A stretch of 64,000 nucleotides of DNA from positions 38,625 through 102,624 of the forward strand of contig CANJCO010000010.1 in NCBI GenBank assembly GCA_947473045.1. Reading direction: 5' to 3'. The stretch is from Myxococcales bacterium (GTDB taxonomy: Bacteria > Myxococcota_A > Polyangia > Polyangiales > Polyangiaceae). Numbering within the stretch: the stretch's first letter is position 1; each line of letters begins with the position of its first letter. The position numbers and the translations under genes are program-made. This document shows, in pieces, positions 56,484-64,000 of this stretch. The notes beneath the pieces were generated by a model. That model was not told the origin of the DNA and searched no databases. It saw only the letters and a program-made list of their open reading frames with translations.

Positions 56484-56951
56484 CTACGGACGCACGCGCC
56501 AGTTGCCGACGACGATCTTGCCCACGTCATCGCAAGTGGGATCGGTGACCGCGAGCTCGGGCCGACCGGCGCGCGCAAGCAAGATCGTATTTTGCCGAAA
56601 CACGCGCCCGAAGGCGATGGCCTCGTCGCGGTCCATGCCGTGCACCAGCCACGACGGCTCCCGCCACGTGCCCTCCGGCTCGTCTTCGAAGCCGACGCAC
56701 GCCTCGACGCGATAACAGCCGAGCACGAGCATGTCGCGCATGACGTTGTGGCGCTGCTCGTTGACCTTGCGCGGCAGCAGCATCGAGCGCGGATTGTAGG
56801 CCGTGAGCACGGCGAACGAGCGCGTGAGAAGCTCGGGGAGGCTCGAGGGATCGGTCACGACGTCACCGTCGAGCGAGACCCGCAGCGGCCCTTGAAGTGT
56901 GGGCAGCTCGTAGACCGAAGACAAGTAGTGGCGGAGGAGGGTCTGGTCCAT
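56484..56951 (-). CDS. DUF3293 family protein
   Basis: A 155-residue soluble protein. The core FAVLTAYNPRSMLLPRKVNE, followed by VEACVGFEDEPEGTWREPSW and AIAFGRVFRQNTILLARAG, is the DUF3293 pattern; the function of the family is unknown. It starts 27 bases after the response regulator stop, so it may belong to the two-component operon. A copy of the dispersed palindrome lies in that gap, 5 bases before the start codon. Confidence 0.75.
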   Translation of the reverse strand: MDQTLLRHYLSSVYELPTLQGPLRVSLDGDVVTDPSSLPELLTRSFAVLTAYNPRSMLLPRKVNEQRHNVMRDMLVLGCYRVEACVGFEDEPEGTWREPSWLVHGMDRDEAIAFGRVFRQNTILLARAGRPELAVTDPTCDDVGKIVVGNWRVRP

Positions 56952-56956
56952 TGGAA

Positions 56957-56967
56957 TGCAGTCTACA
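56957..56967. repeat. Dispersed palindrome TGYANNNTRCA, copy 21
   Basis: TGCAGTCTACA, in the 27-base gap between the response regulator and DUF3293 genes, 5 bases before the latter's start. Confidence 0.8.
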
Positions 56968-56978
56968 TGCAGTCGCGG

Positions 56979-57698
56979 TCAGGCGTCGAACCGATAGCCG
57001 ACGCCGCGTACCGTGTGAAAGTGGCGCGGCGCCTGGGGATCGATCTCGAGCTTCGCGCGGAGCTGCTGCAGGAAGTTGTCGATCGTGCGCGGGGTGCCGT
57101 GGTGACCCGGCCCCCAGACCTTGCGAAAGATGTCGTCGCGCGACAGCGCCCGGCCGCGGGCCTCGACAAGGCAGACGAGCACGTCGAACTCCGTCGCCGT
57201 CATCTCGACGAGCTCGCCGGCGCGCCGAATATCGCGGGCCGTCGTGTCGATCACGACGTCGGCGAACTCGAAGCGACCGCCGCGCGCAGGCGCGCCTCCC
57301 CTTCGCAGAGCAGCCCGCACGCGGGCCAGCAGCTCGGCCAGACTGAACGGCTTGGCGACGTAGTCTTCGGCGCCCAGCTCGAGGCCGGTGACTTTGTCCA
57401 TCTCGCCGGTGCGCGCCGACAGCACGATGATCGGCATGGCGTGCCCGCCCTTGCGGAGCGCCTGAATCACCTCGAACCCGTTCATGCGCGGCAACATGAC
57501 GTCGAGGATGATGACGTCCGGAGCGTCGTTGCGGGCCGACTCGAGACCCGACTCGCCATCGCCGCGAACGATGACGCGGTAGCCTTCTTTTTCAAGGTTG
57601 ATGCGAAGGCCCAGCGAGATGCTCTCGTCGTCTTCGACCACGAGGACGGTGCGCGCCTGCGAGCCTCCGGACGCGCTAAGAGGCTTGCCGAGATCCAT
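56979..57698 (-). CDS. OmpR-family response regulator
   Basis: A 239-residue DNA-binding regulator. The receiver domain has the acidic pair VEDDES, the phosphorylated Asp in VIILDVMLPRMNG, the switch residue in VLSARTG and Lys in YVAKPFSLAEL. The C-terminal winged helix has MTATEFDVLVCLVEARGRAL and RTIDNFLQQLRAKLE. AGGAGG stands 5 bases before the ATG. The start lies 23 bases inside the histidine kinase gene, so the pair is translationally linked. Confidence 0.95.
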   Translation of the reverse strand: MDLGKPLSASGGSQARTVLVVEDDESISLGLRINLEKEGYRVIVRGDGESGLESARNDAPDVIILDVMLPRMNGFEVIQALRKGGHAMPIIVLSARTGEMDKVTGLELGAEDYVAKPFSLAELLARVRAALRRGGAPARGGRFEFADVVIDTTARDIRRAGELVEMTATEFDVLVCLVEARGRALSRDDIFRKVWGPGHHGTPRTIDNFLQQLRAKLEIDPQAPRHFHTVRGVGYRFDA

Positions 57699-58680
57699 CG
57701 CCTGCCTCCTGTATCGCGATCGGACGCCCGGTCCCAGCGCCTTTGGCGCTCGGCGCGGCGCGCAGCTCGACCACGAAGGTAGAGCCCTTTCCGCGCTCGC
57801 TCTTGACCGTCACGCCGCCGCGGTGCGCCCGCACGATGTGCTTGACCACGGCGAGCCCGAGGCCCGAACCTTCGCGCGATCGGGAGAGTCGATCGTCGAT
57901 GCGGTAGAACTTTTCGAAGATCCGGCGATGCTCGCCGCGCTCGATGCCGGCGCCGTTGTCGGTGACCGAAAACGCGACCCCGCCGCTCATCGCGCGGCGC
58001 GCCGAGAGGGTGATCGCAGGCGGCGATCCCCCGTATTTATGGGCGTTCGAGAGCAAGTTCACGAGCGCGTCGACGATGGCGCCCTCGTCGGCCTGCACGT
58101 CGGGCAGACCCTCTTCGACGGCGGTGCGGAAAACCAACGTGGCGTCGGTGCGCAGCGGCGAAAACGCCTCGACGGTGGCGGCCACGATGTCGCTCACGGC
58201 CACGGCGCGCAGATCGTAGAGCTTGCGACCGGCCTCCATGCGCCCCCAGTCGAGCAGCGCCTCGATGCGGCGCGACAGCTTCTCGGTCTCGCCGGTCAGG
58301 CGCAGAACGCACTCCTCCTGCGTGCTCGGATCGTCCTTCGCGCGGGCGAGCGTCTCGGCAAACAGGCGAATCGCCGTGAGCGGCGTGCGCAGCTCGTGGC
58401 TCACCTTCGAAACGAAATCGGCCTGCAATTCGCTGAGGTTGGCCTCGCGGCGAATGAACACGAGCACGAGCACGACGCCCGTGGCGACCGTCGCCACGAA
58501 GCTCACCAGCAAAATGCCCATGAGCAAATCGAACCCGGCCGCGCCGATGAACATCATAATGATGCCAACCGACAGAATGAGCACGAGCGGCACGATGACG
58601 AGGTAAACGAGGAGCTGGACGATGCGGCGGTAACCGAGCCGTTGCCTGTCCTTCGTCGCTGTGCGCGTGACGGTGTTCAC
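57676..58680 (-). CDS. Sensor histidine kinase
   Basis: A 334-residue membrane sensor. Two adjacent helices (about 25-45 and 50-75) leave almost no extracellular loop, so it probably senses within or at the membrane. The H-box is FVSKVSHELRTPLTAIRLF, with N box LLSNAHKY, G1 VTDNGAGI and G2 GSGLGLAVVKHIV. It phosphorylates the OmpR-type regulator encoded after it. The signal is unknown. The gene starts 40 bases downstream of aroE. Confidence 0.95.
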   Translation of the reverse strand: MNTVTRTATKDRQRLGYRRIVQLLVYLVIVPLVLILSVGIIMMFIGAAGFDLLMGILLVSFVATVATGVVLVLVFIRREANLSELQADFVSKVSHELRTPLTAIRLFAETLARAKDDPSTQEECVLRLTGETEKLSRRIEALLDWGRMEAGRKLYDLRAVAVSDIVAATVEAFSPLRTDATLVFRTAVEEGLPDVQADEGAIVDALVNLLSNAHKYGGSPPAITLSARRAMSGGVAFSVTDNGAGIERGEHRRIFEKFYRIDDRLSRSREGSGLGLAVVKHIVRAHRGGVTVKSERGKGSTFVVELRAAPSAKGAGTGRPIAIQEAGDGSRQAS

Positions 58681-58720
58681 CCGCTCAGTCTATCGCCGTT
58701 TGCGCGGGCGCACGCGAGCT

Positions 58721-59578
58721 TCACAGCAGGGCAGCCAGCATCGCGTTGTAAGGCGCAGGACAGCGCAGCCACAGCGCCAGCGCGAGCGCTCCCTGGCGCG
58801 CGAGCATTCCGAGGCCGCCCGAGTGACGCAGACCGTGGGCTCGCGCCGCCTCGACAAATGGCGTGTCCGAAGGCGCGTAGACCACGTCGAACGCGAGCGC
58901 GCGCGCCGGAAGCGCGTCCCACGTCACGGCCTCGCGGACGGTCTGCCCCGAATCGGCGCCCGCCATCCCCGCGCTCGTTGCCTGCAAAATACAAATAAAG
59001 TCGCGGTCGTCCGCCCGCGCGACGATCGGCTCGCCCGTCACGCGCACGTGGCAGCCGACTGCCGTGAGCAGCCCCTGCATTTCCGCTGCGAACGCAGCCG
59101 CTCCGGAGCGCCCACGCACAACGATGTCGGTCGCTCCCAGCTCAAGCGACAGCGCGGTGACAGCAGCCCGCGCAGCTCCGCCGGTGCCGATCACCAGCGC
59201 ACGCCCCGCCGCGAGGGCGCCCGCGACGTCGGGCCCGAGCGCCGCGAGCTCGGCCGCGATCGCAGCCACGTCGGTGTTGGTCGCGTGCACCCGGCCGCCG
59301 GCGACATAAAGCGTGTTGGCGGCGCCCGCGATCGCCGCAGTCGAGGCCACCACGTCAGCAAACGGCAGAATCGCCCGCTTGTGCGGCAAGGTAATGTTGA
59401 AGCCAGCGAACGCTCCGGAACGCAGCTCCGCCACGCGCGCTTGCAGCTCGCCCGCGCCTGTGCGGAGCGCTTGATAGGTGTGCGGCAGTCCGAGCTCCGC
59501 GAACGCAGCCGCCTGCATGACCGGGCTCTTCGAGTGCGCCACGGGGTCGCCCAAAAGCGCGAAGCGCAGCGGGATCAC
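58721..59578 (-). CDS. aroE: Shikimate dehydrogenase
   Basis: A 285-residue enzyme reducing 3-dehydroshikimate to shikimate with NADPH in aromatic amino acid synthesis. Landmarks are LLGDPVAHSKSPVMQ, GFNITLPHKRAI with the catalytic Lys, GAANTLY, TNTDV with the catalytic Asp, the NADP-binding VIGTGGAARAAV and the late GLGMLARQGALAL. Its start overlaps xseA by 4 bases. One copy of the dispersed palindrome lies inside. Confidence 0.93.
   Translation of the reverse strand: MIPLRFALLGDPVAHSKSPVMQAAAFAELGLPHTYQALRTGAGELQARVAELRSGAFAGFNITLPHKRAILPFADVVASTAAIAGAANTLYVAGGRVHATNTDVAAIAAELAALGPDVAGALAAGRALVIGTGGAARAAVTALSLELGATDIVVRGRSGAAAFAAEMQGLLTAVGCHVRVTGEPIVARADDRDFICILQATSAGMAGADSGQTVREAVTWDALPARALAFDVVYAPSDTPFVEAARAHGLRHSGGLGMLARQGALALALWLRCPAPYNAMLAALL
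58983..58993. repeat. Dispersed palindrome TGYANNNTRCA, copy 22
   Basis: TGCAAAATACA, inside aroE. It encodes Cys-Ile-Leu-Gln with ATT and TTG. Confidence 0.8.
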
Positions 59579-61026
59579 CGCTCGGCCTCGCCGCCTTCGG
59601 TGGCCGCGACGATTGCGTGTATTTTACCCGAATGTACACGCAGCGAGATCGCGTCTCCCGGCTTCAGGTCGCCGGCGCGGCGCACAGCCTGGCCGCTCGC
59701 CGTGAGCGCGATGGCGTAGCCGCGTGACAGCACCTTGAGCGGCGAGAGCGCGTCGAGCGAGGCCGCGCGATTCGCGAGGGTGGCGCGCTCGCGGGCAAGG
59801 CGGGCCGAGACGAGCGACGCCATGCGCGCCGTGAGCCGATCGACCGCCGCGCGCTCGCGCACCAGCACGACCCTCGGATGAAGCAGCGCGAGCCGCTTGC
59901 CGAGCTGCGCAACGCGGCGACTGCGCTCAGAGGCGATGCGCGCGGCGGCCTGCGCGAGGCGCGCGTCGAAGTCGTCTTTCTTTTGCTGCCAGCTCGCCAG
60001 CACGAGGCGCGGATCGCTCAGCGCTCCCTGCGCGCGAAGCCATTCGTTGCGCTGCTGCGTGAGGCGCACCTGCATGGCGCGCGACAGCAGCGCGACGTTC
60101 TTCTGCAAGAGCGCGCGACGGGCCGCGCGGTCGGGCACGAGCATCTCGGCCGCCTGTGACGGCGTCGCTGCGCGCGCATCGGCGACGAAATCGACGAGCG
60201 GCACGTCTACGTCGTGGCCCACTGCCGCCACCACCGGCACGCGGCACGCAGCGACGGCGCGCACCAGCGCCTCATCGCTGAAGGCGAGAAGATCGTCTGC
60301 CGCGCCCCCGCCGCGACCCAGGATGATCACATCGACCCCTGCGATGCGCGAGAGCAGCTCGAGCGCGCGCACCATCGATTCGGCGGCGCCGGCACCCTGC
60401 ACCCGAGCGGGCGCCAGCAGCACGTGCGCTCCCCCGCGCCGGGCCGCCACGCGCACGATGTCGTGAATCACCGCGCCGGTCTCGCTGGTCACCACGCCCA
60501 CGATGCGCGGCTCGGACGGCAGCGCCCGCTTGCGTTCGGGGTCGAACAGCCCCTCGGCCAGCAGCTTCGCCTTCAGGCGCTCGAGGGCTTCGAGCAGCGC
60601 CCCCTTACCCTCGTCGTCGACGCGATCGCCCACCATCTGGAGGCGGCCCCGGGGAGCCCAAAACGCCGGCTTGCCGCGCACACGAATGCGCGAGCCGTCC
60701 TTCACCAGACCGCGGGCCCGGGGCGTGAGGCTCGACTTGTAGACGACGACGTCGATCATCGCGTCTTCGTCTTCGTCTTTAAGTGTAAAATACAAGTGTC
60801 CACTGGCCGCCGGCCTCGCGTTTGCGACTTCGCCTCGCACGAGCACAGCGCGGGGAAACGCGCTGTCGACGCCTCCGCGAATCGTTCGTCCCAGCTCAGC
60901 CACCGACAGCACGACCGGCTCGGCGGGCGCAGCGGGCGCGGCTTCCAGCGGAAAGGGAAACGAAGCCGAAAAGTCGAACGAAAGCGACGGGTCTCGGGGG
61001 CGCTTCGGCGGCGGGCGCTCGCTCAT
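59575..61026 (-). CDS. xseA: Exodeoxyribonuclease VII large subunit
   Basis: A 483-residue subunit of the single-strand DNA nuclease, from ATG 61026. The N-terminal OB fold has VLVRGEVANARPAASGHLYF and RIRVRGKPAFWAPRGRLQM. The catalytic domain has VTSETGAVIHDIV, LAPARVQGAGAAESMV, IILGRGGGAADDLLAF, VAAVGHDVDVPLVDFVADAR and ATPSQAAE. A helical arm and a short C-terminal barrel follow, containing the terminal VLSRGYAI. The small subunit gene xseB is not adjacent. One palindrome copy lies inside, and a near-match (TGTATTTTACC) lies at 59618. Confidence 0.95.
   Translation of the reverse strand: MSERPPPKRPRDPSLSFDFSASFPFPLEAAPAAPAEPVVLSVAELGRTIRGGVDSAFPRAVLVRGEVANARPAASGHLYFTLKDEDEDAMIDVVVYKSSLTPRARGLVKDGSRIRVRGKPAFWAPRGRLQMVGDRVDDEGKGALLEALERLKAKLLAEGLFDPERKRALPSEPRIVGVVTSETGAVIHDIVRVAARRGGAHVLLAPARVQGAGAAESMVRALELLSRIAGVDVIILGRGGGAADDLLAFSDEALVRAVAACRVPVVAAVGHDVDVPLVDFVADARAATPSQAAEMLVPDRAARRALLQKNVALLSRAMQVRLTQQRNEWLRAQGALSDPRLVLASWQQKKDDFDARLAQAAARIASERSRRVAQLGKRLALLHPRVVLVRERAAVDRLTARMASLVSARLARERATLANRAASLDALSPLKVLSRGYAIALTASGQAVRRAGDLKPGDAISLRVHSGKIHAIVAATEGGEAER
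60784..60794. repeat. Dispersed palindrome TGYANNNTRCA, copy 23
   Basis: TGTAAAATACA, a fully symmetric copy inside xseA. It encodes Leu-Tyr-Phe-Thr with TTG and ACA, followed by CTT and AAA. Confidence 0.8.
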
Positions 61027-61087
61027 GCGCGCAAGATACCGCAAAGATGACGCCTGCGCGCCCCGCGCTTGGTATGCTTTTCACCCG

Positions 61088-61756
61088 ATGCGCATCAACG
61101 CCCCTCTTCGCACGCTGGCCCGCGCCGTGACGGTCGCCGGCCTGCTTTCCTGCAGCGCGCTCGCGTGCAACCGCGAAACCCTCGACGCCGCGCCGAACGT
61201 GGATCTGGCGCGATTTCAGGGCAAGTGGTTCGAAGTGGCGCACCTGCCCCGCCCCACCCAGCGCGACTGCTCGGGCACGACCGCGACCTACACGATGCTG
61301 GCCGACGGGCAGCTCAAGTTCGTGCACGAATGCACGCTGAGTGACGGCAGCTACCACGGCTCTACTGCCATGGCCCGCGTCGCCGACCCGGTCAATCCCG
61401 CCAAGCTCGAGGTCGAATTCGGGGGCTTCACAGGCGACTACTGGATCCTCAGCGTCGCGCCCGATTACCGATATGCCATCGTCGGACACCCCTCCCGCGA
61501 CTACCTGTGGATACTCAGCCGCACGCCGCAAATGACCGACGCCGACAAGCAACTGGCCATCAGCGACGCGCAGTCGCGCAGCTTCGACACTTCGAAACTC
61601 GAATTCACATCGCAAACCGTGATGAGCGCGCAGGGCACTCCCGCTCCCGCGAGCACCTACGGCTGCAATCTGGGATTCGGCGGCAGCGGCGCGGCGGGGA
61701 TCGGAATTGCCGCGCTGGCCGTCGCGGGCGCGGCGCGCAGACGCAAGCCGGCGTAG
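61088..61756 (+). CDS. Lipocalin with MYXO-CTERM-like tail
   Basis: A 222-residue exported protein from ATG 61088. The signal peptide ends at a possible lipobox (LLSC or ALAC). The body is a bacterial lipocalin (Blc-like): the GxW motif in FQGKWFEVAHLP, then TATYTMLADGQLKF, and DYWILSVAPDYRYAIVGHPS. Bacterial lipocalins bind lipids or other hydrophobic molecules. The C-terminus has a Gly-Cys, a small-residue hydrophobic segment (GAAGIGIAALAVAGAA) and RRRK, the layout of MYXO-CTERM sorting tails. It diverges from xseA across about 60 bases. Confidence 0.85.
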   Translation: MRINAPLRTLARAVTVAGLLSCSALACNRETLDAAPNVDLARFQGKWFEVAHLPRPTQRDCSGTTATYTMLADGQLKFVHECTLSDGSYHGSTAMARVADPVNPAKLEVEFGGFTGDYWILSVAPDYRYAIVGHPSRDYLWILSRTPQMTDADKQLAISDAQSRSFDTSKLEFTSQTVMSAQGTPAPASTYGCNLGFGGSGAAGIGIAALAVAGAARRRKPA

Positions 61757-61852
61757 GCCGATCGGGAGCCGGCAACGGTTGAACCGCCACGGCGAAAACC
61801 CGAGCGTCAGCTGGGCGTCCACGCCGTCTTGAGGCCGTGATACAAGCGGCGC

Positions 61853-63373
61853 ATGGGCAAGGGTTTCAGCAAGGTCCTCGTCGCCAACCGCGGCGAGATC
61901 GCGGTGCGCGTGATGCGAACGCTGCGCGAGATGGGCATCGGCTCGGTCGCGGTGTACTCGGAGGTCGATCGCGCCAGCCTGCATGTGCGCATGGCCGACG
62001 AAGCTTGGCCGATCGGGCCGGCGCCCGCAGGCGAGAGCTACTTGCGCGTCGACAAGATCATCGCCGCGGCGAAGGCCTCAGGCGCCCAGGCGATTCACCC
62101 GGGTTACGGGTTTCTGAGCGAAAACCCTGCCCTGCCCGACGCGTGCGAGGCGGCTGGCATTACGTTCATCGGGCCGCCTGCGAGCGCCATGCGACAGATG
62201 GGCAGCAAGACGGCTGCGCGCAAGCGAATGGCAAGCGCTGGGGTGCCGATCACCCCGGGCGCCAACGACTGCGCGTCCGCTGAAGACGCGGTCGCAGTAG
62301 CTACGCAAATCGGGTTTCCCGTGATGCTCAAGGCGGCCTCCGGAGGTGGCGGCAAAGGCATCCGCCTCGTGGAGTGCGCCGAGGAGATGGCGGGGGCCTG
62401 GGAGCGCGCCCGGAGCGAGGCGAAGAAATTCTTCGGCGACGACACCGTTTACATCGAAAAGGCCATCGTGCAGCCCCGTCACGTCGAGATTCAAGTGCTC
62501 GGCGATCGCGACGGAAACCTCGTACACGTGTTCGAGCGCGACTGCTCGATTCAGCGCCGCAACCAGAAGGTCGTCGAGGAGACCCCGTCGCCTGCCGCGC
62601 CCGCCGAACTGGTCGCGAAAATGGGCGCGATCGCGGTGCAGGGGGCGAAGGCGGTCGGCTATTTTTCAGCAGGAACCTTCGAGTTCCTGCTCGCTCCCGA
62701 TGGGCAGTTTTACTTCCTTGAGATGAACACGCGACTTCAAGTCGAGCATCCTGTTACCGAGCTGGTCACCGGACTCGATCTCGTGCGCGAAATGGTGCGT
62801 ATCGCCGAGGGCAACCCGCTGCCGTTTTTGCAAAAAGACATCACGCGCAGGGGCGCCGCCATTGAGTGCCGCGTATATGCCGAAGATCCGTCGAGCGGGT
62901 ATCTGCCCTCACCCGGCGTGATTCAAGAGCTCGTGACCCCTGCGGGCCCAGGAGTGCGCGACGACGGCGGCGCCTATCCCGGGTGCACCATCTCGAGCTT
63001 CTACGATCCGCTGATATCGAAGCTCAGCGTGTGGGCGCCGAGCCGCGATCAGGCGATCGCGCGCATGCGCCGCGCGCTGTCAGAATATGTGGTCACCGGA
63101 ATTCGCACCAACCTCGCCTTCCATCAGCGACTGTTTATGCACGAAGACTTCGTCGCGGGCATTTACGACACCGGTTTTTTGGACCGCAACAAGGACGCCC
63201 TCGTGGGATATCCCACAGTGCCGCCCGACAAGGCCGACTCGCTCGCCGTCGCCGTGGCCATCGCGGCTTCGAGGCTCGAGCGCGCCACCGGCGTCACGTC
63301 CGCGCAGCAAGGCGAGTCGGGCGCGCGGCTGTCTCCATGGGTCGCCAGCCACCGCGCGCGCACCCTCGGATAA
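61853..63373 (+). CDS. accC: Biotin carboxylase subunit
   Basis: A 506-residue ATP-grasp enzyme that carboxylates biotin on a carrier protein for acetyl- or acyl-CoA carboxylase. Landmarks: KVLVANRGEIAVRVMRTLRE, HPGYGFLSENP, KAASGGGGKGIRLV, HVEIQVLGD, ERDCSIQRRNQKVVEE, and FLEMNTRLQVEHPVTE with the catalytic residues. About 50 poorly conserved residues at the C-terminus exceed the usual AccC length. No carrier or carboxyltransferase gene is adjacent, so its acyl-CoA specificity cannot be told. Confidence 0.92.
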   Translation: MGKGFSKVLVANRGEIAVRVMRTLREMGIGSVAVYSEVDRASLHVRMADEAWPIGPAPAGESYLRVDKIIAAAKASGAQAIHPGYGFLSENPALPDACEAAGITFIGPPASAMRQMGSKTAARKRMASAGVPITPGANDCASAEDAVAVATQIGFPVMLKAASGGGGKGIRLVECAEEMAGAWERARSEAKKFFGDDTVYIEKAIVQPRHVEIQVLGDRDGNLVHVFERDCSIQRRNQKVVEETPSPAAPAELVAKMGAIAVQGAKAVGYFSAGTFEFLLAPDGQFYFLEMNTRLQVEHPVTELVTGLDLVREMVRIAEGNPLPFLQKDITRRGAAIECRVYAEDPSSGYLPSPGVIQELVTPAGPGVRDDGGAYPGCTISSFYDPLISKLSVWAPSRDQAIARMRRALSEYVVTGIRTNLAFHQRLFMHEDFVAGIYDTGFLDRNKDALVGYPTVPPDKADSLAVAVAIAASRLERATGVTSAQQGESGARLSPWVASHRARTLG

Positions 63374-63431
63374 TTCGCGACCGGGCATCGCGCGACCGTT
63401 GTTCGCGGACCGACCGCGACGCGTTGCCTGT

Positions 63432-64000
63432 TCAGCCCGCGAGCACTTCGTCGACCGACGCGGCAGTCACCGCGCGCGCTACCCATTCGCGCAGCACAGG
63501 CAGGTCACTGCACGCCTCGATGCGCGCGTCGTGATCGGCAGTCGGCGTGAGGCCGCGCGTGCGCAGGATGACCCGTAGCGCGTCGCGCTCGCCTTCGCCG
63601 CGCCCCGCTTCGAGGCCCCGTTCAAGCCCTTCCTCGCGGCCTTCCTCGCGGCCTTCTTCGCGGCCTTCTTCGATTCCTTTTTCGATGCCCTGAGCGAGGC
63701 CCTCCTCGCGGCCTTTCTCGATTCCCTTCTCGATTCCCTTCTCGATTCCCTTTTCGATACCCTGCGCAATGCCCTGGGCGATGCCCTCCTCGCGGCCTTT
63801 GGCAAACCCCTTCTCGAGGGCCTGATAGTAAAACGGGTTGGTCGGGACGTAATTCGCGAAGTTCAATTCACCCTCCAAGGCAAGACGCGCAGCCGCGTCG
63901 AGCGCAGACCAGATCACGTCAAGATATACCACGTCGCGGTCATCCGGCAGCGTGGGCAACACTTGAAGGGCAGCGCGCGCGATCGCGACGCCATCGGGAC
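63432..64000 (-). CDS. Rpn/PD-(D/E)XK-like protein, C-terminal part
   Basis: The frame is open to the right edge, so the N-terminal part is missing; at least 189 residues are seen. The helical start (VVYLDVIWSALDAAARLALE) leads to about 18 tandem four-residue units of the type GIEK/GREE, then LRVILRTRGLTPTADHDARIEACSDL and LREWVARAVTAASVDEVL. This C-terminal layout is common in Rpn-family recombination-promoting nucleases and related PD-(D/E)XK proteins of Myxococcota, whose catalytic domain would be upstream. The catalytic part is not visible, so the call is by layout only. Confidence 0.6.
   Translation of the reverse strand, partial: PDGVAIARAALQVLPTLPDDRDVVYLDVIWSALDAAARLALEGELNFANYVPTNPFYYQALEKGFAKGREEGIAQGIAQGIEKGIEKGIEKGIEKGREEGLAQGIEKGIEEGREEGREEGREEGLERGLEAGRGEGERDALRVILRTRGLTPTADHDARIEACSDLPVLREWVARAVTAASVDEVLAG
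63587..63805. repeat. 12-base tandem repeats encoding GxxG units
   Basis: Degenerate 12-base units such as CTTCTCGATTCC and GCGGCCTTCCTC follow one another, encoding four-residue steps of Gly-Ile-Glu-Lys or Gly-Arg-Glu-Glu on the minus strand. Near-identical neighbours at 63715-63760 suggest recent slippage or duplication. Confidence 0.8.

Noticed and set aside
59617..59627. TGTATTTTACC in xseA, a 24th copy of the palindrome
   Set aside because: One mismatch in the second half-site (TACC for TACA). It is suggestive, with a rare ATA codon, but I kept the list to perfect matches.
63587..63805. Possible CRISPR-like array
   Set aside because: The regular 12-base units have no spacers and encode a continuous GxxG protein repeat. 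No cas genes and no other array-like repeat occur in the window.

Overview
The window is a 64 kb stretch of GC-rich, gene-dense chromosome. Its character points to a member of the Myxococcota, probably the Polyangia: four Hanks-type Ser/Thr kinases plus one pseudokinase, an FHA protein, Ala/Asp-rich lipoproteins with Cys-rich or FG-GAP repeats, a lipocalin ending in a MYXO-CTERM-like tail, and an RpoD-like sigma factor. I see no phage, insertion sequence, CRISPR array, rRNA or tRNA. The species cannot be named from the sequence alone.

Layout. 0-3.7 kb: a truncated end of a possible lipid kinase, then a leftward cassette of kinase, TPR/PEGA-like protein and FG-GAP lipoprotein joined by 4-base overlaps. 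3.9-8.2 kb: an ABC exporter, an RpoD-family sigma factor and a GST-like protein. 8.2-12.7 kb: a leftward PBP4, kinase and glycosyltransferase operon. 12.7-18.9 kb: a rightward run of solute-binding lipoprotein, exonuclease III, YfhO-like membrane protein, a TrmY-family methyltransferase and an FHA/zinc-ribbon protein. 18.9-23.7 kb: an MFS exporter, a chlorite-dismutase-fold haem protein and the tyrosine-catabolic pair hmgA-hppD. 23.9-31 kb: pyrG, a CBS protein, an amine oxidase, an amidase, a membrane pseudokinase with pentapeptide repeats, and a Fur regulator. 31-38 kb: PAP2, thioredoxin-rhodanese, two DppB/C-like permeases, a phosphohexomutase and a lipoprotein. 38-45.7 kb: rpmI-rplT-pheS-pheT, a kinase, a Cys-repeat lipoprotein and a YkvA protein. 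45.7-55.4 kb: a long leftward series of GldA/F/G-like ABC system with DUF4340, Dam, 5-FCL, a small membrane protein and a kinase. 55.5-64 kb: an FGE-like lipoprotein, a DUF3293 protein, a two-component pair, aroE, xseA, a lipocalin, biotin carboxylase and the end of an Rpn-like protein.

The most unusual signal is not a gene. The 11-base palindrome TGYANNNTRCA occurs 23 times, about once per 2.5 kb, where base composition predicts about one. Twenty copies lie inside ordinary coding regions, often written with codons that are rare for such a GC-rich genome, which suggests selection on the DNA itself. Each copy is listed as a feature and the set is discussed in the findings. A second iterated palindrome, GCGATCGC, which contains the Dam site GATC, is also very common, and an orphan Dam gene lies in the window.
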